A DNA stretch of 64,000 bases from Branchiostoma floridae. Lineage: Eukaryota > Chordata > Leptocardii > Amphioxiformes > Branchiostomatidae. Made by a program: the position numbers and the translations under genes. A model generated the notes under the pieces. It searched no databases. It had not been told where the DNA came from and saw only the letters and a list, made by a program, of their open reading frames with translations. The first letter of the stretch is position 1. Each line of letters starts with the position of its first letter. The stretch spans positions 23,191,406 through 23,255,405 of the forward strand of contig NC_049985.1 of NCBI RefSeq assembly GCF_000003815.2, read 5' to 3'. Below are positions 21,896 to 33,400 of the stretch, piece after piece.

Positions 21896-22125
21896 CTACT
21901 TCAAATCTTCAAAAGCTAACCCCCCCTTCCGCACCACCCCCTGGCTCGGTTGCTCCACTCCCTCGCAAAGCTGATCCATGGTTGTGAAGAATACGACGAG
22001 ACCAGCTCCTGCACCAATGATCGCAGCTACAACTATGACGATGATGAGTAGTATCACAAAGGAAAGGTAGGATGTCACGTTGAAGCATCTGGTAAACACA
22101 CAACTGTCTGCGGCATCGTTGTTAC
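21896..22125 (-). CDS. Gene B exon 5, TM exon fused to former 3' UTR
   Basis: Opens like A exon 7 ([19 protein letters not shown]). The TM segment [20 protein letters not shown] is followed by VVFFTT and then abruptly by sequence that in C and A lies after the stop codon. The junction is at about 21978-21985 (CTGATCCA). Confidence 0.7.
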
Positions 22126-25100
22126 CTGTGAGCAGACAATAAAGCTAAAGCTAAAGTTGCCATGCATCCATCTCCGTTTTTAAGCCCTGGGGTCACACAT
22201 ATATAGGTCACTACAGCAGGGGACCAGTCCACAGACAATATTCCATATCTTAATGCATTGCTGATGTCAAACTGCCTTCTCAGCTATACAAAACCACCAA
22301 ACCTGATCTGCTATATTGCATGATGCTTGTTGATGATTGCCATGACAGTATGTGTGAATGTTACAAAAAGGCTAGTATAAACAGCGGCGTATACCTGTAC
22401 AGTGCATATATGTATTCTATAGCTAGATGTGAACTTTGGGCCATTCAATTCTAAGGAGCAAGTTTTAACTTAGAGGAACTAGTCTGAGTCTGCAATAGTT
22501 AGATTCTGTTGAATGGCATTAAATAGCATTATGCTCTCAACTGAGACTCTACTTATTCCTTTGTGAAATGATAAATGTTACAGAATGTAAACAATAAAAC
22601 GTACCTCCGTCGTCTTGACGCAACACACTCGCCACGTACATCGGGTTCTCCATCAGGTCACCGTTACGACCCATCTTGTCTGTATCTTCTGCAGTTGGCT
22701 GTCCGCTGTATCCGCTTTGCTGACTAGCCTGTCGTGGGTTGTTGATTTCATCATCGTCAATGCAGTGGTACACGTTACTGCCGGGATTCTCACGGAGCTT
22801 TTCGGTACCAGGAGTTTCTTTTTTGGTTTCTTCCTCTCTGAAGGAACTTGCAGAAGGTCCTGCGTCATAAAGCAGATTTGCATATGAACAGTACCCGGAT
22901 GTTACATTTGAAGACGTTACTGAAATTGTTCTAACAACATTGCGAGCATGTAAAAATATAATTCGGAACGGAAGTACATTTTTTATAGTTTAACATAACT
23001 TTGATATACAGTGGCACATCATACTTACTAATCTCTAAAAATGAATAACCAAAAACGATTATTAGAACAACAAGCCAATGAAAAAAAATGATAAATTATA
23101 TTTACAGACATTTGAAGTTGAAAGGAAAGGGGCTTCTAAAATCCTTTAACTTTAACTACCTGAAAAAAATTATATTCTTACGTAAAAAATGATTGTCAAA
23201 TTAATTCGGATGATGCTAATCATCTAATAAGCAGTTCTCATTATAGAATGTTTCATTTCTTACCAGACAATTACTTGAAATTGTTGTTTACGACTTACGG
23301 TGTACAAAGGGTTTAAGTGATCTTATTCAAAATTTTGCCCATTCATCTTTTTCAAAAGAATTTCCCAAATTCAATTGGCCTTTGCTCTTTGTGGGGTATT
23401 TTATATAGCCTATGGAAATATCAGATGACAAAAATTTAGAAAAATGCTAGTATAAACAAGGGCTGCGCTGTGCATATATGTGTTATAGATTTGTCTGTTT
23501 GGACAGTGCAATCTAATTACATATTTGTATGGTATCACTTTTTAAAGGAAGAGTCTGAATCTGCAATATTTAGATCCTCTTATATGGCATTAAATAGCAC
23601 GCACACAAACACGTCCTTTACGCGCACACATTCACTACTTGAAATGGTCTGCTTGTCGCTTTGTAGTTGAAATGGTAAAATAAATGTTATAAGATTGCCA
23701 AAAACAAAACGTACCTCCGTCGTCCTGTCGTAACACACCCGCCGCGTACATCGGGTTCTCCAACAGGCGGGCACGGTTACGGCCTATCTTGTCTGTATCT
23801 TCTAGTTCTGCAGTTGGTTGTCCACTTTGTTGACTAGCCTGTCGTGGATCGTTGGTATCTTCTTCCTCAGTGCGGCGGCTCACATTATCGGGATCGTCAT
23901 GGGACCCATAGGTGCCGGGATATTGTTCTGTGGTTACGTTGTACAGAATCGTATATTCTGAACATATTATGCAAGGAATGTGCTCTATGACTATATATGC
24001 AATTACAAGAACACCGTGATGTACAAGATCATACCTTAGTAATTTTCTTAATCGGAAAATGTGAAAAAAATCTACATTTTACAAAAATTTGCTAAAGAGA
24101 CCGAAACCTCTCTAAAATCCTAGTCTTAAACTTTCTGGATAAAATAAAACAAAATTGCAAATTAGTAAGAGGGGTGTAACTTGGGTATTGATCGGTTACA
24201 CACATATAATTCTCCTCATAGTATGCGTTTCCTTCTCTTGTCGGAAAAAACATCAATTTACCTTAAGTACTCTTATGCAAAACTTTTTATTTTCAAGAAA
24301 AATTATCCCAGCTTGATTTGCCATAAAATTCGTACATTGTAAAGTACAAAGTGATAAAAATGTTACTTTTCTTTATAGAAAAATCGCATTTAAATGCATA
24401 TTGGTGCATATTCATATTATATTTCAAGGAAATAGTCTAAGTCTGCAAAACTTACATCCTGTTGTAAGGAGGTGAATACTATTCGTACAGTAAACTAATA
24501 TGTAAAGCTCCCATCGTTTGAACTCACAGAAAACTTTAATCCAATCATATAACGAGAGTTCCCTGCATGACCTCAGACCTTTGCCAAATGATATGATCCC
24601 AACCTTTTTCCACTTTATAGATATTTCTCAAAGAATTTGCAAATAAGGTCCTCGTTTTCATAGATAACATCAGTTGATAATCTCCTTTGCCATGTCATTT
24701 TAAGTATGAAAATCACGCACTTTTTGTTGAATGAGGTGTTCATTTGCATACCCGATTTCCCGTTTAGGCCACAAATAAATTTTATGGATGACATCCTATG
24801 CAGAGTACAAAAATAATGAGATAGTGCGAAAAAAACAAGATGGGTTAAAAACTAAATGTTCGAAATAGACACCATAAACGTTGTAACAAGATTTGAAGTG
24901 ACAACAAGTATACCGCATCACAGCTAACAAGGCATTCATTCATGTATTAAAGATATGAACTAGTCTAGTGTAGTAAAAGTGATACTGTGGTACACTGGCA
25001 ACTACACTTAGGCTTCCATATTCGTGTCACTTTTACAACTATCCAACAAGTTTCACTTCTGCAACTATAGTCATAGCTACCTCCCTAGTGTTACATCTAC

Positions 25101-25798
25101 AAGTATAATCATTAGGCTTCATTACAACATGTTTGCCTATTTTGGTCTATCTGACCATCCCCGAAGAGGAAAGAANNNNNNNNNNNNNNNNNNNNNNNNN
25201 NNNNNNNNNNNNNNNNNNNNNNNNNNNNNNNNNNNNNNNNNNNNNNNNNNNNNNNNNNNNNNNNNNNNNNNNNNNNNNATAATGTAATGCAGTAGATATG
25301 CTCATCAGCAATGAAAACTATTGTTGATTTACATAGTCAGTATTACATTATGTGCGTCCTCAATTAAGCTATTATTATCTACATATAGAAAACCATGACG
25401 TCAACATATTCTTAAATTATTCTCCTCTTGAAAAAAATCGGCAAATGCAGTTTTAAAAAAATACTATGGGAATCAACCTTCCATCACTTATTTTGTGTAG
25501 CGAGAGCTAACTCTGCCACTAAAACATGATCAAAGCATGTCCAGAACTCGTGATATCAAATCTAGAAGTACCTCTGCATTACCATAAGGGGACTCAACCT
25601 ATAATTGTTCCAAGGCCTAACCACATGTCAAATATCAAGATATTCTACGCAAGCATACTCGAGTAATCGTGTTCACGCAATCATACAAATTTTAAACTTC
25701 TTGTAAAGGTAATAAATGGAACTATTCGAATAAGTTAAACTGTTCGAATACACACACACAGGCACGCATGCACGCACACACACGCACACGTACACACA

Positions 25799-25829
<31 letters not shown>

Positions 25830-26554
25830 GCGCACACACACACACACACTCACAAACACGCACACACACAAACAAACACACACAGGCGCGCACATTCTTT
25901 GCGAAGGTTATAACAATGTGTAACGTTACCTTTCATGTCCACCTGTCGTAAAGCACCAGTCCCATAGTTCTGGTTGCCAACGAAGCCCCCGGATCCAGTG
26001 ACAGGGAGTTGGCTGTACGTCCCGATACTAGTTGGTTCTCTACTCTGGGTACCGGTTTGTTGTAGATGATGGCACACATTGCTGTTCGGATCTTCACAGT
26101 TCTCATCGACCCCGATTTGTCTATCTGCTGTGATATACAATCAGCAAAAATAAACATCGGAAAGTTCGCGACTTTTATCGAGAGCACACATTTGACCAAT
26201 TAATGCCTCATTAGTTTATATTGTTCAGCCGGTAAGATCAATGGCCTTCAAAAACTGTAAAATTTAATGCAGAAACTTTCGCGGTGGTTTAGTGTTCGCA
26301 GTTTTTGCGGTGGCCGCTTCACCGCGATCTTAAAACCACTGCGAACATCTTTCCATGGCAGTAAGAGACTACAGTGCATGGTGCCACCGCGAACTTAAAA
26401 CCACCGCGAAAAGATTTTCCCTTGCTGCTGTCCGGATCCTCATTCAAGCTATAGACTTTTACCTACCTGTGTCCACATCTTGGCGTGAATGTGATGGCAG
26501 CTTGGTATTCGGTAAGGCAGGGAAGGGTCTTCTTTTGGTGCTTGTTTTTCTCAT
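21896..26554 (-). CDS. Lectin receptor B (5-exon model): tail and TM only, ectodomain lost
   Basis: Exons, 5' to 3': 26554-26467, 26124-25930, 23957-23715, 22859-22605, 22125-21896. The total of 1011 nt is exactly 336 codons plus stop. The tail has one RPFPALP motif, one acidic exon and two NPxY exons (ENPMY in both). The TM segment is about residues 284-307 and is followed by only about 29 residues ([14 protein letters not shown]...), ending at a TAG. That C-terminal stretch is not domain sequence. It is homologous to the 3' UTR of C (30100-30170) and the 3' flank of A (7277-7370), so all stalk, discoidin and lectin exons have been deleted. If expressed, it would be a membrane-anchored signalling tail without a ligand-binding part, possibly a decoy or dominant-negative partner. 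A degenerating gene is equally possible. Confidence 0.65.
22605..22859 (-). CDS. Gene B exon 4, NPxY exon (ENPMY)
   Basis: 255 nt, phase 1-1, same subtype as A exon 6. [17 protein letters not shown] lead, [10 protein letters not shown] centre, [16 protein letters not shown] end. Acceptor ATGACGCAG. Confidence 0.7.
23715..23957 (-). CDS. Gene B exon 3, NPxY exon (ENPMY)
   Basis: 243 nt, phase 1-1. [17 protein letters not shown] lead, acidic [12 protein letters not shown], and [17 protein letters not shown] before the donor GTACGT. Confidence 0.75.
25176..25278. other. Assembly gap (103 N)
   Basis: Unresolved bases; the true length is unknown. Confidence 1.
25747..25892. repeat. (CA)n/(CG)n compound microsatellite
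   Basis: CA, CGCA and about 20 bp of alternating CG, ending about 40 bp downstream (transcript sense) of the gene B exon 2 donor. A short CA run sits at the same place in A (near 18867-18875) and a longer one in C (39414-39473). Confidence 0.9.
25930..26124 (-). CDS. Gene B exon 2
   Basis: 195 nt, phase 1-1. [20 protein letters not shown], then [17 protein letters not shown], like A exon 2. Confidence 0.7.
26277..26412. mobile_element. Short TIR element (TTTCGCGGTGG ends) in intron 1 of B
   Basis: Left end TTTCGCGGTGGTTTAGTG and right end AAAACCACCGCGAAA are inverted repeats. Subterminal GTTCGCAG/CTGCGAAC and CGCGG/CCGCG words make a foldback. It is absent from the paralogous introns. Confidence 0.65.
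26467..26554 (-). CDS. Gene B exon 1, start codon
   Basis: ATG at 26554, [16 protein letters not shown], one SH3-ligand-like unit, donor GTAGGT. An upstream ATG 15 bases earlier is in another frame. Confidence 0.7.
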
Positions 26555-26733
26555 CTTCTATCATGGAATGAACTGACAAACTGTCGATAAGGAAAAATGA
26601 CGTTCTAAAATGATACTGTCCAAAGAACAAAACAAAACAAATTAGTCACAAGCTAAAATTTGAAATGCTTGTCTTGATTGACGACGGTTATAAAGAACTG
26701 TAGGCACAGGATAGACAACGCACCTAGACTAAT

Positions 26734-27335
26734 GAGGTAAGACCTTGTGAAATATTAGTTAGTTTCCCAAGGCTGTAAGTAATCATCATCAAAGCAGCAG
26801 TGTTCTTTGAACCCACGTGTTGGTGTAAATTGCAGATAGTTTTAAATACACAAAACGCTTTCATCATCATACTACACCAGCTTGAATTGTTCTCAAAAAG
26901 GGGTGCCTAAGCATTTGCACGAACTCTTCGCAATTCGTACGAATATTATGTGATACGCACGAATCACTATGCGAAAACGTACGCATTCGAATCTTAGAAA
27001 AATCACACGAATCACTATGCAAAACGCACGAATCGAATGTGATACGCAAGAACCTTATGAGTCGTGCACGAACCTTTTGCCAAACGGCGGCCGATCGCTA
27101 CGTTGGGAGATGACATGATATATTTATATTTCAAGGCATGGCATGGACATATACCGTCACCTCGTGAATTATTCATTAGTTTCCCAAGGCTGTAAGTAAT
27201 CATCATCAAAGCAGCAGTGCTCTTTTAACCCACGTGTTGGAATAAGTTGCAGATAGTTTTAAATACAAAAACCGCTTTCATCATCTTACTACACCAGCTT
27301 GAATTGTTCTTGAAACACCTCAAGTTACGTCAATC
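26734..27335. repeat. Duplicated 5'-flank block of gene B
   Basis: A block of about 165 bp (TTTCCCAAGGCTGTAAGTAATCATC... to CAGCTTGAATTGTTCT) occurs at 26734-26900 and again at 27155-27320. Between them lies about 250 bp rich in ACGCACGAATCACTATGC-type repeats. A and C have the block once. Confidence 0.7.
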
Positions 27336-27449
27336 TTAAATAGACGATAATGACTACATCAATCCTGCTAATTTCAACTACGATTGATTTCTTAACACGA
27401 CTGAAAAAACAGAGAGAAAATCCTGCCGACTAGATTGTCATAAACACAT

Positions 27450-28215
27450 TTTTGACGACGCCTCAGGGGAGTCGTCAAGTGGTATATATTGCATTCAGTC
27501 TGCAAAAATTATAGGAATTGCACAGGCATTTTTCCACATGAATGCAGTATGCTGGGTATGCAAGCACCACCCCCAAATCTGTTCCAGATGTATCTCTGGT
27601 ATGCAATGGTGGAATGTAGGTCACACCGGCTCCCTGGAGGAATTTGTCCTATGAAACTTAAAGGTGGTTGACAGGGAAACTCTGCACAATGGATCACGTT
27701 GTCTTGGTTATTATGTTATGTTATGAAGGATACATTTTCTTTTCTAGTGCTTGCTCAAGCCATACGCCACAGGCAGACAGGAAATACTTCATATAGAGGT
27801 CATGATCTTGAATGATGGTATCCAAATGGTTATCATAGTCAGAGCCAAATATAATTGTTCAAGCCCTATTATACTATCAAAGGACTGGAATATTACGAAG
27901 TAGGACAGCCATGTGAGTTAGGTGCAAGGAAGTCATACAAGGACGGAAGTGCTGGAAACAGTTGGCTCTTTCTTATTTTTTATTCTCCACTACACACTGT
28001 AGTGCTCAGCTGTAGGTTTAGGTAACTGGCAGACCATTGTGCTGTACCAGGGATAGTACATTTCTGATGGCTGTAGGGTTATGTAACAGGTGGGCTAGTA
28101 TATTGTGCCAGGGATAGTGCGACAGAGAAGTTCCAGTCTATTTCTGATTTGAGCTGTATTGTTGTTCCCCTCAATCGTCGTCATGGCAATAATATTTTTA
28201 TTGCCAGTCTTGCTT
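27450..28215. other. Insertion in the flank of gene B
   Basis: About 770 bp absent from the A flank. In C an unrelated insert of about 280 bp (40414-40690) sits at the same alignment position. No coding content or termini were recognised. Confidence 0.4.
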
Positions 28216-30309
28216 TAGCTGTTAGTTTAAAGAGAAGAGATCAAACAGCTGATTTTTGGCAATCAAAGCTCTTTATTTCGCTTAAACTGTTACAACTAAC
28301 CACGCCGCACCATTTCAAAGACTAAAATGTCTAATTTGACACCTTTAAGTGGGCATATACCATATTTTCTGCCGTCTCTTTGCTTGGTATGGAAGTTTTA
28401 ATTCTGCACTTTAGCATATCATATGAACCACATGTCCAAATCAAAGAAGTTGTCAGACATTATTTTCACACATTTTTGTTTATTAGATCTCTATGGGACT
28501 TTATGCACACAAAAATTACGAAATGATATACGCAATACGGTGATTATCAAGAGAACCCGACTTTTCTTAATCTTCATTTCCAGCTTAGAAGTGAAGCCAA
28601 GATTTTGTATAAAGTCCTTTTTATCTTACACAATTACTTTCATTTCAGGAAAAAAAATGAACGTTATAAGATTTTGATAAGCAGGCAAAATATGAATGTC
28701 TGTAGTCATTTGCTTAATCTGACTCCCTCTCTCTCTCACAGTCAGTCTATACAGACTGTAACACTACGCAAAAAGAAACTCTGACTAACACTTTCGAAAT
28801 ACACTTACTTTACACACATGCAAAAAGGACTGATAAGTATTAGATACAATTTCAAAATACACGAGTTATGAATCTACACATGCAGAAGTTCTTTTAAACA
28901 TGTGAGCAAGGGCGGGGCACCACCTTACTATCTGCGTGCGCCCTTGCTCAAATCACCAATTTAACCTCCTATAATAATATATCAGCTTTTCACCTTCACC
29001 TAACATACAGTCTGTTTCAAAATGATTTTTATTTACATTGAAACTGTAAGAAAAACAATAAATAAGAATATATCTTATCACTTCAAGCTTTATTATTTTC
29101 CAAATTTTCAAAAACATGTAAATCGAACCACAAAAACAACACTTTTCCCATGCATGGAAGAGTTCATTTTGAGACCTAATGGAAAACAACTTTAGGTACT
29201 GCAAATTGAACATCATTTGCATGTTGCCATGGTAACAAAGTGAATAAGATTAAAATGTGTAAATACAAAACTTGTAAAAAATATTTTGCGAACAGGCATC
29301 ATTGCTTAGTCTTCCAACAATTGCAACAACATGCACTGTTGTTAGTTCCTCCCATTTCTGTATGGCCCAGCTACCTGACTTCACAGACTTCCACATATTA
29401 ATTGATGCGAAACATGTGTCTCACACTGACACGAATTGTAGCAAATTTGAAACACTGTGGATATAACACGTCTGAGGTTTCTCAACATCTTAACAAAACA
29501 AATACATTGTACAGAGTAAAAGCGAAGTGAAGCTATTGCTTCCAGAGAAAAAGGCAAATATTATACGGAAATAAGATAAATTCGTGCTGAAATGATAGCC
29601 ATGAATTTCAATAGTATTTTGTGGCTATATAGCGCATTGTTACACCAAACCATACTTCTTATAATCTGCATTTTGTTAGATTTGAGATTTATTCATCAGA
29701 AGTTCTAAAATGGTTTACATATAAACAGCAGATAGTTAACAATGTTAAATTCATGCTTTTATGTGCTATAGTGCAATAGATAAACAAATATTACTAAAGT
29801 TAATCATTTATAATTAGGTCTACTGCAGCCAAGTTTATATGATTTTTATATTTTGAATTTTTTTTTAATTTGTATACATTTTCATATCGAGTATACAAGT
29901 ATTTACTCAAGCAGTAAATGTTCATACTGAGACGAATAGCCTTAGAAGGTGTTGCACGCCCAAAGTGAACCAACAAGTTTGGGCAGTATTTGTCACTATC
30001 CTCATTGTATATCACAGGCTACTGAATATACCTTCTACACATTCATTATAACACCCCCCCCCCCCTGAAGTAGCCTCAAAATTTCCCATTTCTACCTCAA
30101 ATCTTCAAAAGCTAATGCCCCTTCCGCACCACCCCCTGGCTCGGTTGCTCCACTCCCTCACAAAGCTGATCCACCCACCCCCACCCACCGTCCCATACCA
30201 TTCTGTTCTAGAAAAAAAACTTGAAATAAACAGTACATATTAATTGACTGTTTACATGTATTGACCAAAAGGAAATTACCCAAATCACGCCATTTCTACC
30301 AAAATCTTC

Positions 30310-30460
30310 TTATATGCCAGAACGAGACTGGCAGATGTACCACTTTTTGTCACAGCACTCAGCGTCGTCCCACATAGGATCAATAGTATGTCCTGATGAC
30401 CAGTATAGTGTACGCACATATGACGTATCCATTTTAAGTCACTTGTATTTGGCTCACCGG
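30310..30460 (-). pseudogene. C-type-lectin C-terminal fragment in the 3' UTR of gene C
   Basis: Reads YWSSGHTIDPMWDDAECC then KKWYICQSRSGI and a stop, but in a frame interrupted just upstream by TGA. Counterpart of 7460-7644. Confidence 0.5.
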
Positions 30461-30470
30461 GGTGCCATCC
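30454..30470 (-). CDS. Gene C exon 11 (terminal coding)
   Basis: Strong acceptor TTTTCCTTTTCCATCAG|GG; encodes GMAPR and TGA as in gene A. Confidence 0.5.
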
Positions 30471-33400
30471 CTGATGGAAAAGGAAAACAGCTTCAAGTTA
30501 ACAAGATCAAGACAAAGTTTATGCTTTGGTCCGATTGCCCAATTGCTCACTATGAGTGAGGACTAATTGGCCCAATAGGCGAAGCAGGGGTTACGTGGGC
30601 TGCTCGGGAAATTCCCTACCCCATTTTGGCCGGAATGGTTTGATCCGCACATATGGCGGGTTCTTTTACGTGCTTGGGGTGTTGCTCTCTCGTCTGACCT
30701 CCATTTAACGTCCTATCCGAAGGACGGCCCTAGCCGAAGCTAGGTACTCATTTCCACCTGAGTAAAGTTAGGAAAGTCGTGTTAAGTGCCTTTCCCAGGG
30801 GCACAAGATCGGTCACACGGCAGCCGAATTCGAACCCGCGGCCTCTCGGTCACGGGGCAAACACGCTGCCACTGCGCTACACGGTCCCACTGAGGGTTAA
30901 AACGCCCTAGATGAAAATTATATAACCATGTAAAGTGAACGTAGTGAAGACCTACCCGAAAATGCAAATACTTGGACTTCGCACAAGGTCAGTACACGGG
31001 AGGCTCCGGGAAGACGGACGCCCACATATCGACCCTTCATCCCCTGACAGGAGACGGAAATGGACGGCTGGTTCAAGTCCATCTGATGATCACCTCCACA
31101 CCTGAGGTTCGTGCTGACCTGGTCAGAATCACCGATGTGGATGTTGAAGGGGTTGATTCGTTCCGAACAACAGTCCTGGCGGTTGAAGATAAATACCCTG
31201 TAGACGTTAAACAATAGGAAGTTGAGGTTTGTGCATGCAGTCAAACCTGCCCGAGCGACCACCTCTTCTCAGCGACCACCTGGCCATTTCGACCGCTTTT
31301 TCTCGGTCCCGATTTATTTTCCAATTGACGTAAGCATTAAGCGACCTTTTCTCAACGACCACCTGGCCAACGCGACCGCGACCGGCCCAAATTGGGACCT
31401 ATAACGACCGCATCATTTTCAAGATTGAGGTTTTCATCGATTTTTCATGATAAGTAGCGCGATTTTGTGCCAAAATCGGCCAGTTTGCGTCGGATTTTAG
31501 GGTTAAATTTACAGTTTACAGTGTGCGTGTTGTATTTGACATTAAAGACCTCGCTTCTTTGCGTGCGTGCAGTGTGCTTGCTATTTGCCATTAAACACAA
31601 CGGCAACCATTTATACTTTACATCGGGCATGTTTTGAGTCGATACTCTTCTCAGCGACCACCTGTCCAAATCGACCGCTTTTTCCCGGTCCCCCGGGTGG
31701 TCGTCTTGGACAGGTTTGACTGTATTTGGATGCACGTATGGGTTGGTACCGGTGTGACAGCGATCTCGCCCCCCCCCCCCCCGTGATCTAGCCCCCCGGG
31801 GGCGAAATCACTAGCGATCTCGCCCTCCCCGGCTAGTGATCTCGCCCCCCTACCTCGCCCCCCTTTAGCGATTTTGCCCCCCCCCCAAAAAAACGGGTTT
31901 ACATGACATTTTAGAAGTTGATTGGTATAAATCACAAAATGCAGTTTCAGAATGATATAAGTACACGAGTTTGATACATAACTCCATTCATAGTATCAAT
32001 ATTAACGTAATTACATGGTAATAAGATAGTTGAACTTGTTTCAGACAAGGAGGGTTGGGTCCCCTGTATTCCCATTATTGCATATACCTGAGTCTTGACA
32101 TAAGATGTATTTCATTGTATTCATCTGTACTCAAGCAACCTATATATCTTCAATATGAAGTCTCTACCATGAAGTGACCACAAAAGAACTATGTAATGTC
32201 TTTATTAATTATGCAAATATTAGGTATTAATTAGAATAACGCACATTTTGGTATATGCACCTGGCCAAGGGATACCTTCACCTCCAACAAGACTGTTTTT
32301 TCTAGTATTTAGGAACTGATGCATTTACCCGTGTTTCTTAAGACTGGTACTTTACCAGTGTTTGTATAGCATTTAGCAACAGCTATATCAGGTGCCATAT
32401 AGGTACCAGGTAACACACCATATACGTTACTCCCCAGGTGCAGTATAGTACCAGGTAGCGCACCTGTAATATGTAGTAACCAGCTGCTCTTGGGGGGGGG
32501 GGTGGTGAAAACGCTAAAGGGGGGCGAAAACGCTAGTGATGTCCCCCCCCCCCCCCCCCCCGGGGATCGCTGTCACACCGGTACATAACATTCAGGTCCA
32601 GGTCCGGTTCAGGCCCAAAGGATCAGGTCCAGGTCCGGACCTGAACCTGGACCTGATTCAGTATGTTAAAACATGTGAATGGGCAATACTCAAAACCATT
32701 TCGCTATAGCGCTACAAAGAAAAATGTTTTGTGGAAATTGACTCCTACTGGCGTTCTTAACTCCTGCAAGTTTAAATGCCTCTGTATGATTGAATAGACT
32801 AGAAAACTTGACTCGGCTTCGCTCTTGTTATTTTCTTCGACCGGTAAGCCCCAAAATGTGTGAATTCCTGATCATATAATCTGTTTATTTTCTAATAGGT
32901 ACATCCGGTCCACCGATTTTTTAAAGGTCCGGAACCAGCCCCCGCCCCCCGGAAAATGTGTGTGTGTGTGTGTTAGTGTCTGATATAAACTTAAAAGCTG
33001 TACACATACCTGCTGATCTCATACGATTGCCCAAGGTCCACCCACCAGGTTGCGTTATCCTCCCCCCATTGTGACGTGTGTGTACAGGATCCAGAGCCGT
33101 ACGTGGTACTGTTGTTCCCGTCTACGGCACGGCTGGCAGCACCGTTGTGCGTGGTTGACTGGAACGCTGACTTTCCCAGGGCAACATTGACTTCTGGTAA
33201 AGATGAGAATACAGTAGTTGCCTTGTCAACATTTCCCTGTCTGTTACTGCACTGAGACGACAGGGCGGCACAGCTCACAGACACAAAAGTTCTGACTTCT
33301 CGCCGCTATATGTAGATGTAGGTAGCGCTTTTGAGGCGAGAGCACAATCCCAAATGTGGCTAAGTTTATACCCCCCGACCTCGTCCCAGTTCATCACCGA

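Larger units (their letters stand above)
23958..25929 (-). other. Intron 2 of gene B, with assembly gap
   Basis: Non-coding. It holds the dispersed repeat shared with the same intron in A and C, a 103-base run of N and a microsatellite next to exon 2. Confidence 0.5.

Noticed and set aside
25024-25287. Open frame ending in unknown residues
   Set aside because: It runs into the assembly gap of N and has no signature.
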